Notes under the pieces: model-generated
Database searches by the model: none
What the model saw: the letters and a program-made list of their open reading frames with translations, nothing else
Told to the model about the DNA's origin: nothing
Made by a program: the position numbers and the translations under genes
From: Varroa destructor
Lineage: Eukaryota > Arthropoda > Arachnida > Mesostigmata > Varroidae
Reading direction: 5' to 3'
DNA: 64,000 bases
NCBI RefSeq assembly: GCF_002443255.2
Contig: NW_019211460.1
Coordinates: 38,752,944-38,816,943 of the forward strand
Shown here: positions 47,806-59,450 of the stretch, piece by piece
Layout of the letters: each line of letters starts with the position of its first letter
Position numbering within the stretch: the first letter of the stretch is position 1

Positions 47806-50800
47806 TATTTTTCTTATATGCGACGTTTGGTGGAAACTCTGCAATAATATCTTGTTCATACTTATTTACTCTAGTTTTTCGTGCTGAATAGAAAATTCTT
47901 GTTTATTCATTCCGCCGAACTACGCCACAGAGATTCATAAACATTGAGTAATTTAATAACATTCCATTAACAGGATTACCTCAAGATGGCGATAACGTCA
48001 TCTACCTAACAGAAGATTTTAAGTCACCAGGATTATCCGCCTGTCAAGCAAATGATCGCACGATTTTGGTTAGCATCCCTACATCTCAGTCGCTTTGTCT
48101 ACTACAAAGCAATGCGTGATTAAATCTCTTGGCCAAATAATATTCTATTTACCAAAGCTATCACTCGGATAGAAACAATAGACTACGTTTGCTTTGGACT
48201 CCTGGAAGAAAAGATCGGTCCGTCTTCTTATTATACAATGATGCGCACCGTGTACAACTTCCGTAAACAAGAAATTTAGCTTGCCAAACAGTATTTTCAT
48301 GACTATTATATTCGTACGCCATGAACACAAAGCTCTCTGTATATGGCATACTAAGGCGAATGAAACAGTCAAGTCCTAACCTACTTATGTTTGTGCCCAT
48401 TATTAACTCGCTGTTGTTTTTGCCATAGAAATTTCTAGTTGGGCATATGTTGCTAGGCGCTTGTTATTAGACATATGTTATTTGGTCACCTGTGTTAATG
48501 GAAATTAAATACTGCCGCTGGTACTATTGCCGTTTCCACTGTTTTTATAACAATTTGGCTCAGAATGGGAAAGCCTCGTTCCTTCTTTTAGTTCGTTGTT
48601 AGCGTTCAAGCCTCGTTTCGCCAATCGATTTCAAGGCACACATACAGGCCAAATCTAGCATCAGCGAGACAAAGTTTACGGCCGCCCTGGAACTAATAAA
48701 TAGCTCAAATAGCCTCCGCCGGAAGGGCAGTTAGTTTGCCGGGACAGTGGGAACAGCTAGGACAGGTGACTGTGCGCGCCTGTGTAGTGGGAGCTGCGCC
48801 GATCGAATCACTGGGAGAGGACGACTCTAAGCAATGTACGCGAATTCGTTTAGGGGCTAGATGTAAAGGAGGCTCCCAGTAAAAGGCGCTTGGGGGTCGG
48901 GTTGGCTTGACCGACCAGACGACCGGTCGTACAAGAGTGGAACGCTACCGCCAACATCTCCCTGAATGGCTGATTGGAGAGCTGACTGTGCTGGGGGCAG
49001 CACTCTAAGGGCTCTACTTGGGGATCATGTCACGAACAGACCACCTTCTCCGGCAGCCGCCACCGCGACGGTCCGTTATTGTGCCACACATAAAAACACA
49101 CACCGATATACACACACACGCACGTACAAGCTATACGCCTAAATGCCCCCTGCGCCCATCGTCGGACTCATGCTCAAACTGCGTCGGGCAGTCACCGCTG
49201 TGAGTCGAAGAAGTGCAGCTCTCGATGAGGGGACGGGGCGGGCATAACCTCCCCACCACTGCGCCAGGACTGACGAGGAAGGCCCTGAGGTTTAAAAAGA
49301 ATGGATAGGTCAGAGAGAGAGAACCAACAGCGAAGCTATGAACGAAACTGGACGTCGACCAACTGGGTGAGTGAATGGGTGAGCAAGTGTATTCTAGTCG
49401 CTCTGTCATGGTCGTGTCATGTTCGAATGAAGCTTAACGAGCCTCGGTCGCAGGTTACCATACCTGCGGTGGACACAGAACCAGCACTACCATCGCCAGA
49501 CATACCATTCTCAAGTAATTTCAATGGAACTCTCTCATTTGTGACTTACGTTGTTGTCATCCATCTTGTCACATACTATCTAGCACCCGCCACCATTATG
49601 GACCTTCCTATCTGCACAACATTATTATACCTTTTTAACCCTACCTATTGACTGCTGCTTGTCTATTAAGCGTAAACAAGCTATAATATTTACAGATTTT
49701 ACCCTTAGTCGATTATTACGTGTGTAGTAGGACATGATTCGAAGTACTTTTCACAAACTTAAAATGAAGGCTGCCGATGTAATTAGTTTATTTCACTCGC
49801 ATGCATGTTCGCCTGAGTTCAGCATTTTAAATCGATTAGGAAATCATTATAATCGCGCACCCAGATTTCAACACCTGCTATTACTGGGTTAGTTTATATA
49901 ACAGTGCCAAAGGTTTACCAATATATACAATGAGAGACAACTTGAGGTCGTGCGGAAGCATTGTAAAATACTTTGATGAAAACTAAAACGCCGTTTGGAT
50001 ACAACCTCTTGATCAAGTGGCCCAGATGTTGACTTGTCGCTAATCCGGATTTAATAGCGGATAATTTTCAGAAGTTAGAAGACAACAAATGACACCGTTA
50101 CATTTACAGAAGATATTAAAAATTCGAGATATCGATCGTGTCCTTTCCATGTTCCTGCTGTGAATTTGCTTTTGCTTTCTCTGTAAACCTGTATTTTAGT
50201 GGACACAAAGCACAGTGTGTTCTGCTTCAAAATCAAGGAGGTAGTTGTATCGATACGGGAACCCAGAGACTTTCTTGCCCGAAGATTTACGAGTTGAGAG
50301 GCGTGTTTCGGTAAACTATAAAGAGGGTACTCTTAGAAATGATGTGGCAGTAACCTAATTGGCAATCGCCGTTTTTCGGGCTCAGACTTAAGCCTCGTTG
50401 TGTCCAAAAATAAATAATCCTTAAATGCATTTGATTTTTCATATCCATTCAGTGCTATAAATCGAAATACACTCAGCTTGATGCCAAAACGATTTTCTTT
50501 ATTTTGGCTAAATTGCGTTAGTTAGAAGAAGGTGTTCAGCATTTGAAAGCGGAATGAAACAAGTTTTACAAAATAATTTTGGCCCAGTAGGTTTTTGGAC
50601 CCGTCAAACATGACATCTATCGTCTGCTTGGATGGATAAATTGAAATGACCTCGACAGAGGAGCACAATTTCGCTTTTAAGATCGCGACTCTTACCGCTC
50701 AATTAATTTCCAGTTTTTTCAAGCAAAATTATTGCTAAATTACTGCTTGTATTATTATGCTAAGAGGAGCTGGGGCCAGACGACCAACTATTCAAATGCG

Positions 50801-52457
50801 GCAGAGTGACTATGGGCCCATTATTATTTTTGCAATTTTTTAGTCACCGCGCCACCCAATCATGTCTCGTTGACAACTAAAAGAAACACTAGCCGTCTAC
50901 ACATACATGGCTTACAGTCTTGGATTAAAAATGCGAAATGAAGACGAAACACGATGAAACTAGGTTGTTTTAAAGGACGTTCTCAGCGCTGGATAGTCAT
51001 TTTAGAGTATAAGTTAAGCTTTAAATAGTTCAGAAAACTTTGCTGCATTTGTGATAAAATTTAAGTTACTTGAAAGTATGCCGAAAACGTTCACTGAATT
51101 GCTTCGTATTTACGATTCGGAACACCCTCTTGCAATAATTGTTATAAACAACATTGCGATCAAAGGATGACGAGAATGAAGGAAGTTTTACTTTCGCTGT
51201 AGCAATATATGATTGTTGCCACTATGTAGTATTTCAAATAACTTTATCGTTATCATGGCCTATTGCCGCTGCAACAGAAAAAATGTTTTCACTACACTGT
51301 CATAAACGCGTTGCTCCCATCGGCCCCTAAAAGGACGTACAGGATTTACAAAATGTTCAAGTTAAAGATCTATGTTTTTTTTTCTTGAGAATGCATTGAG
51401 GAAACTTGTCGTGCTCATAGTTGAAATGGGTTTAAAGATAATAAAAAAAAAAAAAAAAAAAGTTAGCAGTTAAACTACCGATTCAAAAGAATAGTGACTT
51501 TTGAAAATAATAACGGTCAGATATAACTATTGGCTCGCGATAAAGGCTCGTTTTTGCTAAAATAGACATGTCAGAGTATCGCTATTTCCCAGGGATGCCT
51601 TATCAGATAGGAAAATGCTTTTTCCTTCTTTACAGAATACTACTCTTGGGTAGTCTTTCAAAAATGCCTACCGCTCCATTTGCGCCCATACTGGCTATAA
51701 TACACGAATATCTTCCCGTCTCATTATTGCTCAATGCCTTTTATGTTAATTTTTTTTTTTTTTTTTTTATTTATTTCATTGCCTTTTATAGTTGATTTAG
51801 TTTCCGCTTATTATTTATGTGTAAGTGAAACTAATGTCATTTATAGTTGTATGTACATCGTAGCTGTTGTATTACGTCGCATGTACGCGGTCATTTGTTT
51901 ACATTAAAAAATAACTACGAATCTTCAATGAGAAGAACATTACAAGCATCATCGTTGTCACCACAGTTTTATATGTGGTATAGAACTTGCTCTCACAAAC
52001 ATTGTCATCGCACCAAATTGTCACTTACTTTATTCGCCCAAGTCCACAACCAACAAAACCTTATTTTGAACTTTCCGTTTTACAATGAAAGCTTTCCTTA
52101 GTTTCTCCAAGCGACAGGCCTATTCTACCAGCAGCAGCATCCGTAGCTAGCTTCATGATTGTGTTGTAATCAATATGTTACAGGCGCCTGTTTAATTGGA
52201 ACGCATAGATCAACAATCTTTGATCATCTACAACAATATACCCAAAAAAAATACAGCCGATCTGACACGTCGAGGCGTGCCGGCAGCTGGATAAATAAAT
52301 ACGCACGTTTCGTTGATTCTCTGCAACACTCGATTATATGACAATAGCCATTGTGTCCTTAATGAATTTGCGTTTCAAACACAATCTAACAAATGATAAT
52401 TGCTAACAATATAATGAATATATTCGTCGTTAAATCAAGACGATTTTTTTTCTCTTC
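47806..52457. other. Intergenic, no recognised gene
   Basis: Contains a GC-richer island at about 48.60-49.50 kb with overlapping frames on both strands (92 and 116 codons) that I cannot assign, then AT-rich sequence. Poly(A)/(T) runs lie at about 51441-51460 and 51751-51770. It ends in the 3' flank of LSM1, which is transcribed from the other strand. Confidence 0.45.
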
Positions 52458-52684
52458 CTAAAAGTCTTCATTGTGGGCAGACTCAACGAGCGAGTACTGA
52501 AGAAGGCCACGTTCCCGGAGGGCCCTTGTGCGTCGATCTTCGGTCTCACGCCTTATGCGGGTATCTTCTCGTTGAATTTCAAGGATTTCGTTGACACCAA
52601 CTTCTTGTAAGCCAGCCATACATTCCCGAGATTCATCGAATTCGCCCAGTAACACTACGTTCTCGCCGCGAACAATAAACACAC
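52458..52684 (-). CDS. LSM1: LSM1 last coding exon with Sm2 and C-terminal helix
   Basis: Starts after CTTTTTTGCCAG; the first two bases complete the glycine codon before VFIVRGENVV. It continues through a charged helical tail to the stop at 52458-52460. Confidence 0.96.
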
Positions 52685-53779
52685 CTGGCAAAAAAGCATT
52701 CATATGATGTAATCGATGGCTTAACATATTAGAAACTTAATAATATTGAATATAAACTTTACATTGAGCGAAACAGCTAAAGCTAAACAAGTGTTTAGAT
52801 TATCAGGAATCAGATAGCCATTATTAGACCTCGTTTGCCGAAAGGCATCAACATTAGACAACAAGTATCCCCAATAAATGCCATATACATCTTAGAAGCA
52901 TTAAATAACGTTTAGCGTTATGAACGCTTCAAAAGCCGCCAGATTGGTAAAACCAGCCGGAAAAGGGAAACACTTATGATTTTTTGTAAGATGTTTCACG
53001 CATTAGAACATCAAGTATTAGACTAAACAAAAACCATCGAGTTAACTTTTTCTGAGAATTTTGCACGTAAAGGGAATTTACCTATTGCTACGGTGCGTCA
53101 TCGACAGTAAAAATTAAGACTCCCGTTTTAAGTTTCAGTTTTCGACTGATAGTAAGTTGTGTTGATCAGGACACGGGATGTTCTCGAACGAGCACTCGTA
53201 TAAAAATTCGAAAAAAAAAAAAAAAAAAAAAAAAAAACTAAAGTCAGGTGCCTGACGTAGCTTTGCACGGCAGCATTGTATTTACATCATGAACAATAAT
53301 CCTGATAAATGCTAATTTAAGCTGAGCTTTAGCAGAAGCGTCTGATAAGTGCTTGTCGATGCATGATGAAAAAAGTCTTATTTCAGACTCGTAAAACCTC
53401 TAACGGTGTTCTGAAGCCTCACGGATGGCCGCTCAATCAATAATCACCAGTAAAACGTTCTACCCTAGCTTCTGAGCTAATTGTTTTCCATCTTTTTTGA
53501 TAGTAAATTTGCAGAAGTGCTATAGATCGAATAAGTTCATCTGCTAGATGTGTACGCACCTCTAGGGATATCGCCATATTTCTTGCCTACGTGAATGCGC
53601 TCAATAGTTCGGTGCAAAACGAGGTTTGCGAATTGGTCAATCGATCTTAGTATTCCAATAAGTACTCGACCATCACGGAGGAGAACCATCAGCTTCTTAT
53701 CGAGATCCTGCAGTAACGAAACTGTCCCAGGAAAATATATGTTGTCAGCTGCCGAGGGACCAGCACCCGATGAGTTCAT
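52458..53779 (-). CDS. LSM1: LSM1, Sm-like subunit of the LSM1-7 mRNA decay ring
   Basis: Ring subunit that, with LSM2-7 and PAT1, binds oligoadenylated mRNA 3' ends in the cytoplasm and promotes decapping. Coding exons: 53779-53560 and 52684-52458, joined in phase 1 across an 874-bp intron (AGAG|GTGCGT to TTTGCCAG|GTGTG). The product is 148 residues; human LSM1 has 133. The Sm1 motif covers about residues 18-60 (LLRDGRVLIGILRSIDQFAN) and Sm2 about 74-88 (FIVRGENVVLLGE), with the RNA-contacting Asp-Gly, Asn and Arg-Gly residues present. The family-specific stretch between them, ERIHVGKKYGDIPRG, separates LSM1 from other Sm-like proteins. The C-terminus is charged and helical, as expected. The ATG lies 9 bases after an acceptor (GTCCCTCAG), so the 5' UTR is spliced. 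Confidence 0.97.
52685..53559 (-). other. LSM1 intron
   Basis: Intron with GTGCGT and TTTGCCAG ends. It holds a 27-base A run on the + strand (53211-53237), seen as a T run in the transcript. Nothing else was recognised. Confidence 0.85.
53211..53237. repeat. Poly(A)/(T) run
   Basis: Twenty-seven consecutive A on the + strand, inside the LSM1 intron. Confidence 0.95.
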
Positions 53780-53788
53780 GATGGTTAT
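53560..53788 (-). CDS. LSM1: LSM1 exon with start codon and Sm1
   Basis: The exon begins at 53788 after TTTTTGTCCCTCAG; the start codon is 53779-53777. The hydrophobic open frame further upstream is only the pyrimidine tract and a TTG repeat, not protein. It encodes the N-terminus, Sm1 and the linker up to IPR, ending in phase 1. Confidence 0.95.
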
Positions 53789-55369
53789 CTGAGGGACAAA
53801 AAGGAGCACGAACAACAACAACAACAACAATAATAATTATTAATGAGACTCAACTTGAAATATTGCGACCAAACCGAGCATTCGTAAGACAGAAAGTCTA
53901 CTGCGATAATCCTGACGATGGAGGCCAGATTTCGCAATAAACCAAGTACAATATCTATGTTATTTAGTGTTTCCAATCATAACAGAATCAACTTGGGTGT
54001 TGATTTCAAATGGGAGAGAGTTTGATAACTGTTAATTAAACAATAGTTAAAACAATCATTTATATGATCGTATGGGCACCCAACGGCCTGAGCCTCACGA
54101 CTATATATATATATATATATATATATGGTTATATATTTGTTATTAATAACAGATAATTTTTTTTTGTAAATCCACGATTCCAAACGTATACATCTATGCA
54201 GAGGTATTTATTCTAAATCTATCGGCTACATATGGAATTTACTTACGAATTGTGTATCTCGACAATGAAAATGCAGATATTTATTTTGGATTTAAACACT
54301 TCTAGAGTCTCTAAAGCGTTCCGTTTACTTCGAACTGTGTTAGAACGAAAAGCAGATCACTTACGCTTATGGGTGGGTATGGCTTTGCTGAATATAAACA
54401 AACGCTGTTTAGGATTGCGAATTGTCTAAAAAATATTCCAATTCGTCCGGTCGAACTTCAGCTGCTCGGTCTTCGTATCGTGCGATGCATGAAAGGTCCT
54501 TTTGCGTTATTATTATTATTATTATTATGTTTGTTTACTTTCTGCGATGTATTCGAAGAACGATGTGTGTCGCCATTTGTAGCTGGATGAATCATTTACG
54601 CTTCCTTCTCTCTGTAGGCACAGGCAAGATCACTTGTTGACCCCCGCCATCCCTGAGAAAATCGAATGTCTGTTTCCTGTTCACGATCAACAAGATGTAC
54701 TCTACGTCAATGTGCACTCCTCAGTTCTTCTTCTTCTTCTTGAAAGAGTGCAAACATTTCATTGAAATTCAGTTAATTCTGTGATATTTGGGGATAGTGT
54801 AATTTCTGTAAGGCACGTTTGAAATATTCAAACATTTACGAATCGTCTACATTGCGAGGTAGGTAGACCGGGGACTGCATCAAATATCGAAATTAACCTA
54901 CTTCGTCCTGCTGAAAAAGAACAGGGCATATATTGTGACTAAAAATCATTACATTTTTTCTCTTGGTTTCGAAAAATCTTAACCATGTAAAATTCGATTC
55001 GTGCTGGCCTGTTTCGTAAGCACTATTTGTATTTTCTCAAAAAAAAAAAAAATACAAACCCTTATGTTTATCTTATCGGTACAGTTGTGATTTTTTTTGT
55101 TGTATAAACCTGTTAAAAGCAATCGGCACTTTATTGAAAACGCGTTTTTTGGCAAACTGATTATAAAACGTCGGATGCAAGGCACTGTTTTGATACCTCA
55201 CTGGAACTCGCAATTCCTGTTTAGGGGGTCTATTCTTAACGTAACAGTGTCATAAACCGTAGTTGTAGTTAAGCAAATCATATCTCCCCTTTATCTTGAA
55301 GAGAACAGAGTGGTCAATAATAAAATGTCTGTCTAATATTGCTGAGCTATTTTAGCATGCAGTGTCACC
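53789..55369. other. Divergent intergenic region, LSM1 to TSEN15
   Basis: Must contain the LSM1 5' UTR intron and exon and the promoters of both divergently transcribed genes. Features seen: an AAC triplet repeat (53811-53830), an AT microsatellite (54102-54126), ATT triplets near 54510-54528 and TTC triplets at about 54727-54741. No start-site motif was convincing on either strand. Short open frames here are not recognised. Confidence 0.5.
54102..54126. repeat. (AT)n microsatellite
   Basis: Uninterrupted AT dinucleotides over about 25 bases between the divergent LSM1 and TSEN15 genes. Confidence 0.9.
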
Positions 55370-55513
55370 ATGGGTCAGTCTTCCGCCGCACTTTGTGATG
55401 CTGTACAAAAATATCTAACTTACGTTTTAAAGTGGTATAAGGTCATAATTGAACAGTGCGCCCTTTGCTCGAAGTCGTTCATCACTGCGTATAAGGACAC
55501 CGTTTGCGAGGAG
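55370..55513 (+). CDS. TSEN15: TSEN15 coding exon 1
   Basis: Forty-eight codons, N-terminal helix. Donor GAG|GTAATG in phase 0. Confidence 0.8.
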
Positions 55514-56171
55514 GTAATGAACGTTAGTATTGTCTACGATATCAGACCAGGGTCGAAATTCGTTTAACATTTACAATTACTATGCTGTATTCCATATGTT
55601 CCAAACTATACTAGGACAAGAGCTAACAATATAGAAAAGGATAAGGAAGATTTAGCAAAGTTCACTACGAGTCCCTTAGACTAACTCTAATAACATCCAG
55701 TGTAAGATTTCTTCAGCTGTCATGCATATATATTATTTTAATTGTAACTAACTAAATATTATTGTACTTGACATTCGACGATTTGTCTTTAATCGAAAAT
55801 AGGTGATCATCCTTCCAGTGAGTAGTTCAGCGAATTGGTCCTTCCAGGAGCTTGCGGCACTTCGTGACTGTCTGCCGATATCATCGTCTTCTCCACTAAC
55901 CCTCGCTATCGTAGAACTATCCGGCATCGTAACACTTTACTCCGTGAGCGACGGCATCTCAGAAGATTTACAGGGCCGTACGTGGCGTCTGTCGCGAAAC
56001 TTTTTAGAAAATCCCGAGAAGTGTATTGAGGCGGGACTGCGTAAAGCGGAGCGAAATCGCGGTAGATTGCGCCTAGATCGGGGCGAGCCAAGGCCGGATC
56101 TTGCAGAATCAACGGGGCATCCCTCCCAGACACGGAGCACGCCAGATGATGTTATTGTCATAGACGACTAG
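55370..56171 (+). CDS. TSEN15: TSEN15, tRNA-splicing endonuclease subunit
   Basis: Structural subunit of the nuclear TSEN complex that cuts introns from pre-tRNA; it pairs with the catalytic TSEN34. Coding exons: 55370-55513 and 55803-56171, phase 0, joined as GAG|GTAATG to AAATAG|GTG. The product is 170 residues; human TSEN15 has 171. The second exon carries the family signature PLTLAIVELSGIVTLYSVSDG, the counterpart of the vertebrate FTLAIVE...YYKLTDG segment, preceded by the VxxPV...L stretch expected before it. The N-terminal exon (DAVQKYLTYVLKWYK) fits the family's first helix. The start has an excellent context (CACCATGG). The C-terminal 60 residues are charged, disordered-looking and less conserved. 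TSEN15 proteins diverge fast, so confidence rests on the core motif, the length and the exon phases. Confidence 0.85.
55803..56171 (+). CDS. TSEN15: TSEN15 coding exon 2
   Basis: Follows the acceptor AAAATAG. It begins with Val (GTG, an internal codon, not a start) and carries the LAIVE...VSDG core and a charged tail that ends at TAG. Confidence 0.85.
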   Translation: MIILPVSSSANWSFQELAALRDCLPISSSSPLTLAIVELSGIVTLYSVSDGISEDLQGRTWRLSRNFLENPEKCIEAGLRKAERNRGRLRLDRGEPRPDLAESTGHPSQTRSTPDDVIVIDD

Positions 56172-56202
56172 TCAGGCCTGGAGAACTTCGCGGTACCTAT
56201 TC

Positions 56203-56427
56203 ATGAGCGAGGGAGGGACGCTTATCCCTGAATATACTGCAAATTCAGTACTTACTGAATGCGTACACCATACCAAAATGGAAATCACGGAAAATAGCTA
56301 TAATTTCACGGCGCATAACGTTTTTACGCTTCCAGTTAATACGGATAAAGTCTTTGTCGCTCCGGACAAACTTCTGGTCACAAGCCTTACGAAATTGTCG
56401 ATCAGTGTACACGACCTTGGCAGTAAG
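56203..56427 (+). CDS. HPS3: HPS3 coding exon 1
   Basis: Seventy-five codons. The conserved part is the second half (YNFTAHNVFTLP to VHDLGSK), which fits the first propeller strands of HPS3. Met1 or Met26 could start translation. Confidence 0.78.
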
Positions 56428-58641
56428 GTAACATATGTACCTAATTAGAATATATTAGGCATATAATAAATATGATAAATTAGAATGAATTAATCATGGA
56501 AATTGTTGTAACCCCAGTCGCTAGCTAACATGCGTAATGATTTTTAATTTTTTTTTTGAAGTGGAAGAAACTGTGAGGCGCCCAATATTCGTCAAATAAT
56601 CGAAGTTCAACCTTAATTTATATATATATATATACAAATGTATACATATATTTGTATGGTGTTTTTGCATTTCCAGGGGAGTGTTACACACGAGCTAGAT
56701 ACACAGGGTGTTGTGCTTTGGGCCGAATACTGCGCTGTGAATAATCATGTAGCCACTATTGAAGACCGGATCCTGTACGTCTACCAACTGTGGTGGCTAC
56801 CAGATCTAAAAGTTAAGGCGTTAGGTATAGCAGATTGTGCTGCTTGGTGTTCCAGTTCGGGAAGGTTAGCTGTATCAGACGGCCATCTAGTCATAGTTTA
56901 TGAAGATCTCTTGCCACTGTTCGAATTTACCAATCTAACCGGCATTAAGGATATTGCCCTATGTGAGAACGTGCTAGCGCTACAGACTTCGACCCATGTA
57001 CTGGTAGTTAATCTCCATGAAGAAAAGTACCCCACCCCCGATAACGAGGTTATTTGGAACTTCGATCAAGAAGATCTTATTATAAATGCCGATGAACTAG
57101 CCTCGCCCATAAAGATCGACAAGGCGGCGATGCAGTCGGAAATACCAAAAGATCTAAAAGAAACGTATCTTCCGGATCGTCCAATTTACGGGCTGAATAT
57201 CAAAGTGAAACATTTATGCAACGATCGAGTGTACCAGCCTAAAGTATTACTGCTTAAGCGAATGCAGCCAACCTTCATGTCACTTATTGCCTATCGTAGC
57301 TGCGTTAAACAACCAATTCCAAATCCATTGGCACCCATTACGGGAAAGCTGGATTATGTTAATCTTATCGTAGCAGATCAAATAAATTGCGAGTTGTTCT
57401 GTGTACAAGGAGCTTATGGACGAGGTAGCGTGAGTTTTACTGAGCGTGCGGAGAGTATTGCGGTCGATGAGTGTTTCATGCATGTGTTAAAAACCGGCTC
57501 GTTAGAAACTTACGCATTGCCTTTACCAGGATTGAGCAGCAACTGGGTACCCTATCGCTTGAGCCAACATCGAATGAACATGAAGAATCTGCTTATGTCC
57601 CGTGATCATCTCGTAGTACTCAGCAGTCGAGAGATGGGTGATATGACGGTGTACTCACTACTGAAGCCAACTACGAGTGAGTTCTTCGATGATGTTCGAA
57701 CTTCTCGAGCAGGTCCGACTCTGGAACGAGCTAAGAATATTGTTCGCCTGCAGTTCCGAATTCATGGTGAAAGCTGCTCCCGAAGATTGCTCGCTTTGTA
57801 CGAAGACATTGAAAAGAGTCAGTTGGCTATGACAGTGGAAGACCTACTGCATGGCAACGTCGAAGCCCAAAAACTGAGTGATATTATGGCCAAGACCGAC
57901 ATATCACTAATATTGAAAAAAGGACTTTTGACTGATCTCGGCGAAAAGCTTTTAAACCTTCACCCAGAGATTTTTGAAGTTATACTCGCCAAAAGCAACT
58001 ATATTAGTCCTAAAGTATTACGTGTACAAATTGCGAAAGCAAATCCAAAAATGGCTGTCCTTATCGCTCAATACGTCTGCTCACATTTAGGCCGAATCGA
58101 AGGGACGAAGTTGCACCGTAAACTACTTCAAAACAGCGTCCCCCTGTGGGCTTATGAAGTCCATCCGTTTAACGGATCGACTCCCGAGATTCACTGTAGG
58201 GGGTCGTCCCCCTGCAATTGTTTGCGATGCTCTGGCGGACTTCTTTACGCAGCAGTTGTAGTCTCTAGTGCGCCGATAGACATCCGATTCACACACATTC
58301 TTCCGACTATTTTAGAAGAAGCTCCAGATATTCTCAAGCTTGCTTGTATGCTTCCGATGGGCAAATCGTCAGCCGCTAATCCTGCCGACTACGCCACCGT
58401 GACAGAAAATATCATTAAAACTGTTCGCCCGTATACTCGCAAGAATGAACCAGTTACCCCGCATCTACTGACAGTGTTAAGTGATGTTTTAACGCTTGCT
58501 GACTTTCTGAAATGTATCCCAGAAGGCAGTCCCGCACTGATGCCCTGGGTACAAAATGGCCTAATGCGGCAAAAAGCGCAGAAGCTCAAACTAGAGATAG
58601 TAAAATTTGGCGAGGATGAGCTTCGCCCACTCATACCGTAA
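56203..58641 (+). CDS. HPS3: HPS3, BLOC-2 subunit 1
   Basis: Subunit of BLOC-2, which with HPS5 and HPS6 directs tubular carriers from early endosomes to lysosome-related organelles such as pigment granules. Exons: 56203-56427 and 56677-58641, phase 0 (AAG|GTAACA to CATTTCCAG|GGGAG), 729 residues. The N-terminus is beta-propeller-like, with repeated short strands (VFVAPDKLLVTS; VVLWAEYCAVNNHVATIEDR). The C-terminal half is helical (DIMAKTDISLILKKGLL) and ends LSDVLTLADFLKCIPEGSPA, matching the family C-terminus. Human HPS3 has 1004 residues, so this is shorter, mainly in the middle. An alternative start is Met26. The start lies 31 bp after the TSEN15 stop. AATAAA follows 156 bp after the stop. 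Confidence 0.88.
56465..56470 (+). promoter_or_regulatory. AATAAA, candidate TSEN15 poly(A) signal inside HPS3 intron 1
   Basis: Canonical hexamer 294 bases after the TSEN15 stop and 38 bases into HPS3 intron 1. It is the first good signal after TSEN15. Function is inferred from position only. Confidence 0.4.
56677..58641 (+). CDS. HPS3: HPS3 coding exon 2
   Basis: A single exon of 1965 bases carrying about 90% of the protein. The open frame upstream of 56677 (from 56638) is intron: the pyrimidine-rich end TTTTTGCATTTCCAG precedes the real exon start. Confidence 0.92.
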   Translation, partial: GSVTHELDTQGVVLWAEYCAVNNHVATIEDRILYVYQLWWLPDLKVKALGIADCAAWCSSSGRLAVSDGHLVIVYEDLLPLFEFTNLTGIKDIALCENVLALQTSTHVLVVNLHEEKYPTPDNEVIWNFDQEDLIINADELASPIKIDKAAMQSEIPKDLKETYLPDRPIYGLNIKVKHLCNDRVYQPKVLLLKRMQPTFMSLIAYRSCVKQPIPNPLAPITGKLDYVNLIVADQINCELFCVQGAYGRGSVSFTERAESIAVDECFMHVLKTGSLETYALPLPGLSSNWVPYRLSQHRMNMKNLLMSRDHLVVLSSREMGDMTVYSLLKPTTSEFFDDVRTSRAGPTLERAKNIVRLQFRIHGESCSRRLLALYEDIEKSQLAMTVEDLLHGNVEAQKLSDIMAKTDISLILKKGLLTDLGEKLLNLHPEIFEVILAKSNYISPKVLRVQIAKANPKMAVLIAQYVCSHLGRIEGTKLHRKLLQNSVPLWAYEVHPFNGSTPEIHCRGSSPCNCLRCSGGLLYAAVVVSSAPIDIRFTHILPTILEEAPDILKLACMLPMGKSSAANPADYATVTENIIKTVRPYTRKNEPVTPHLLTVLSDVLTLADFLKCIPEGSPALMPWVQNGLMRQKAQKLKLEIVKFGEDELRPLIP

Positions 58642-58797
58642 TCATAGCCATCTTGTTTATCTGCATTTATTAACAAATTATACCATTTCATATATCTATC
58701 TGAAACAACAAATTAGCAAAACTAGCCAACTGCTCTCGGCAACGTTTCACATGTCTCTATATAAAAATAATTATTGAGTTCATGCAGGAATAAGATA

Positions 58798-58803
58798 AAT
58801 AAA
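58798..58803 (+). promoter_or_regulatory. AATAAA, candidate HPS3 poly(A) signal
   Basis: Canonical hexamer 156 bases after the HPS3 stop, in a typical position for a short 3' UTR. Confidence 0.6.
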
Positions 58804-59450
58804 GTAATATTTATCTAACGAGGACGATCTAAAGCTTTGTAGCCTTCTTTTAAATCGATCATTGTTTTCTGGTTTGAGTTACGACTTAACTCTGCAATTT
58901 AGTGCGTAGTGATGCGTAAAATGTAGGCATTGAGATTTATAAATATCTGCAAGGCACTGTTGTTTTGTTCAATTTATATTGTTATTAAAGCTTGACAAAA
59001 GAAGGAAACGATTCACTAAACTTAGCATACACATACTTTATAGCACCATTATTTTAGCTTTCCCTCAACTGAAAAAGCTATTTCAACCGCAACCTCTTCC
59101 TCGACCTAATCTTCCTTTTAGCCTTTTTTGAGGTAGAAGTGTTCTAAAGTATACCAGCCTATGCATATACGTGTGTATATACACATGATGCCATACTTTT
59201 TTTTACTAGTTAAATGATCGTACCGTTATAAAACTAATTCGTCTTTTTGTAAACACTCTAACGGCGCCGGGACTGCTTACATTGTATAAATTAAAAACAA
59301 AGAATATTGCTACCAGAGCCTAATAATGTTCATTGGTTCAGAAGTGGCGACACTATATATGAGTTATTATTATTATTACTGATATTACTAAAAAATGAAG
59401 ACCAGTTTTTTTAGATCATGCAATTACTTTTACTCTAGCTTTTATATATA

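Noticed and set aside
53780..53830. N-terminal extension of LSM1 beginning MLLLLLFVLLF
   Set aside because: This is the pyrimidine tract and TTG repeat before the acceptor; the family start is the ATG at 53779.
56638..56676. N-terminal extension of the large HPS3 frame (MYTYICM...)
   Set aside because: It is the AT-rich end of intron 1 and its acceptor; exon 1 joins at 56677 in matching phase.
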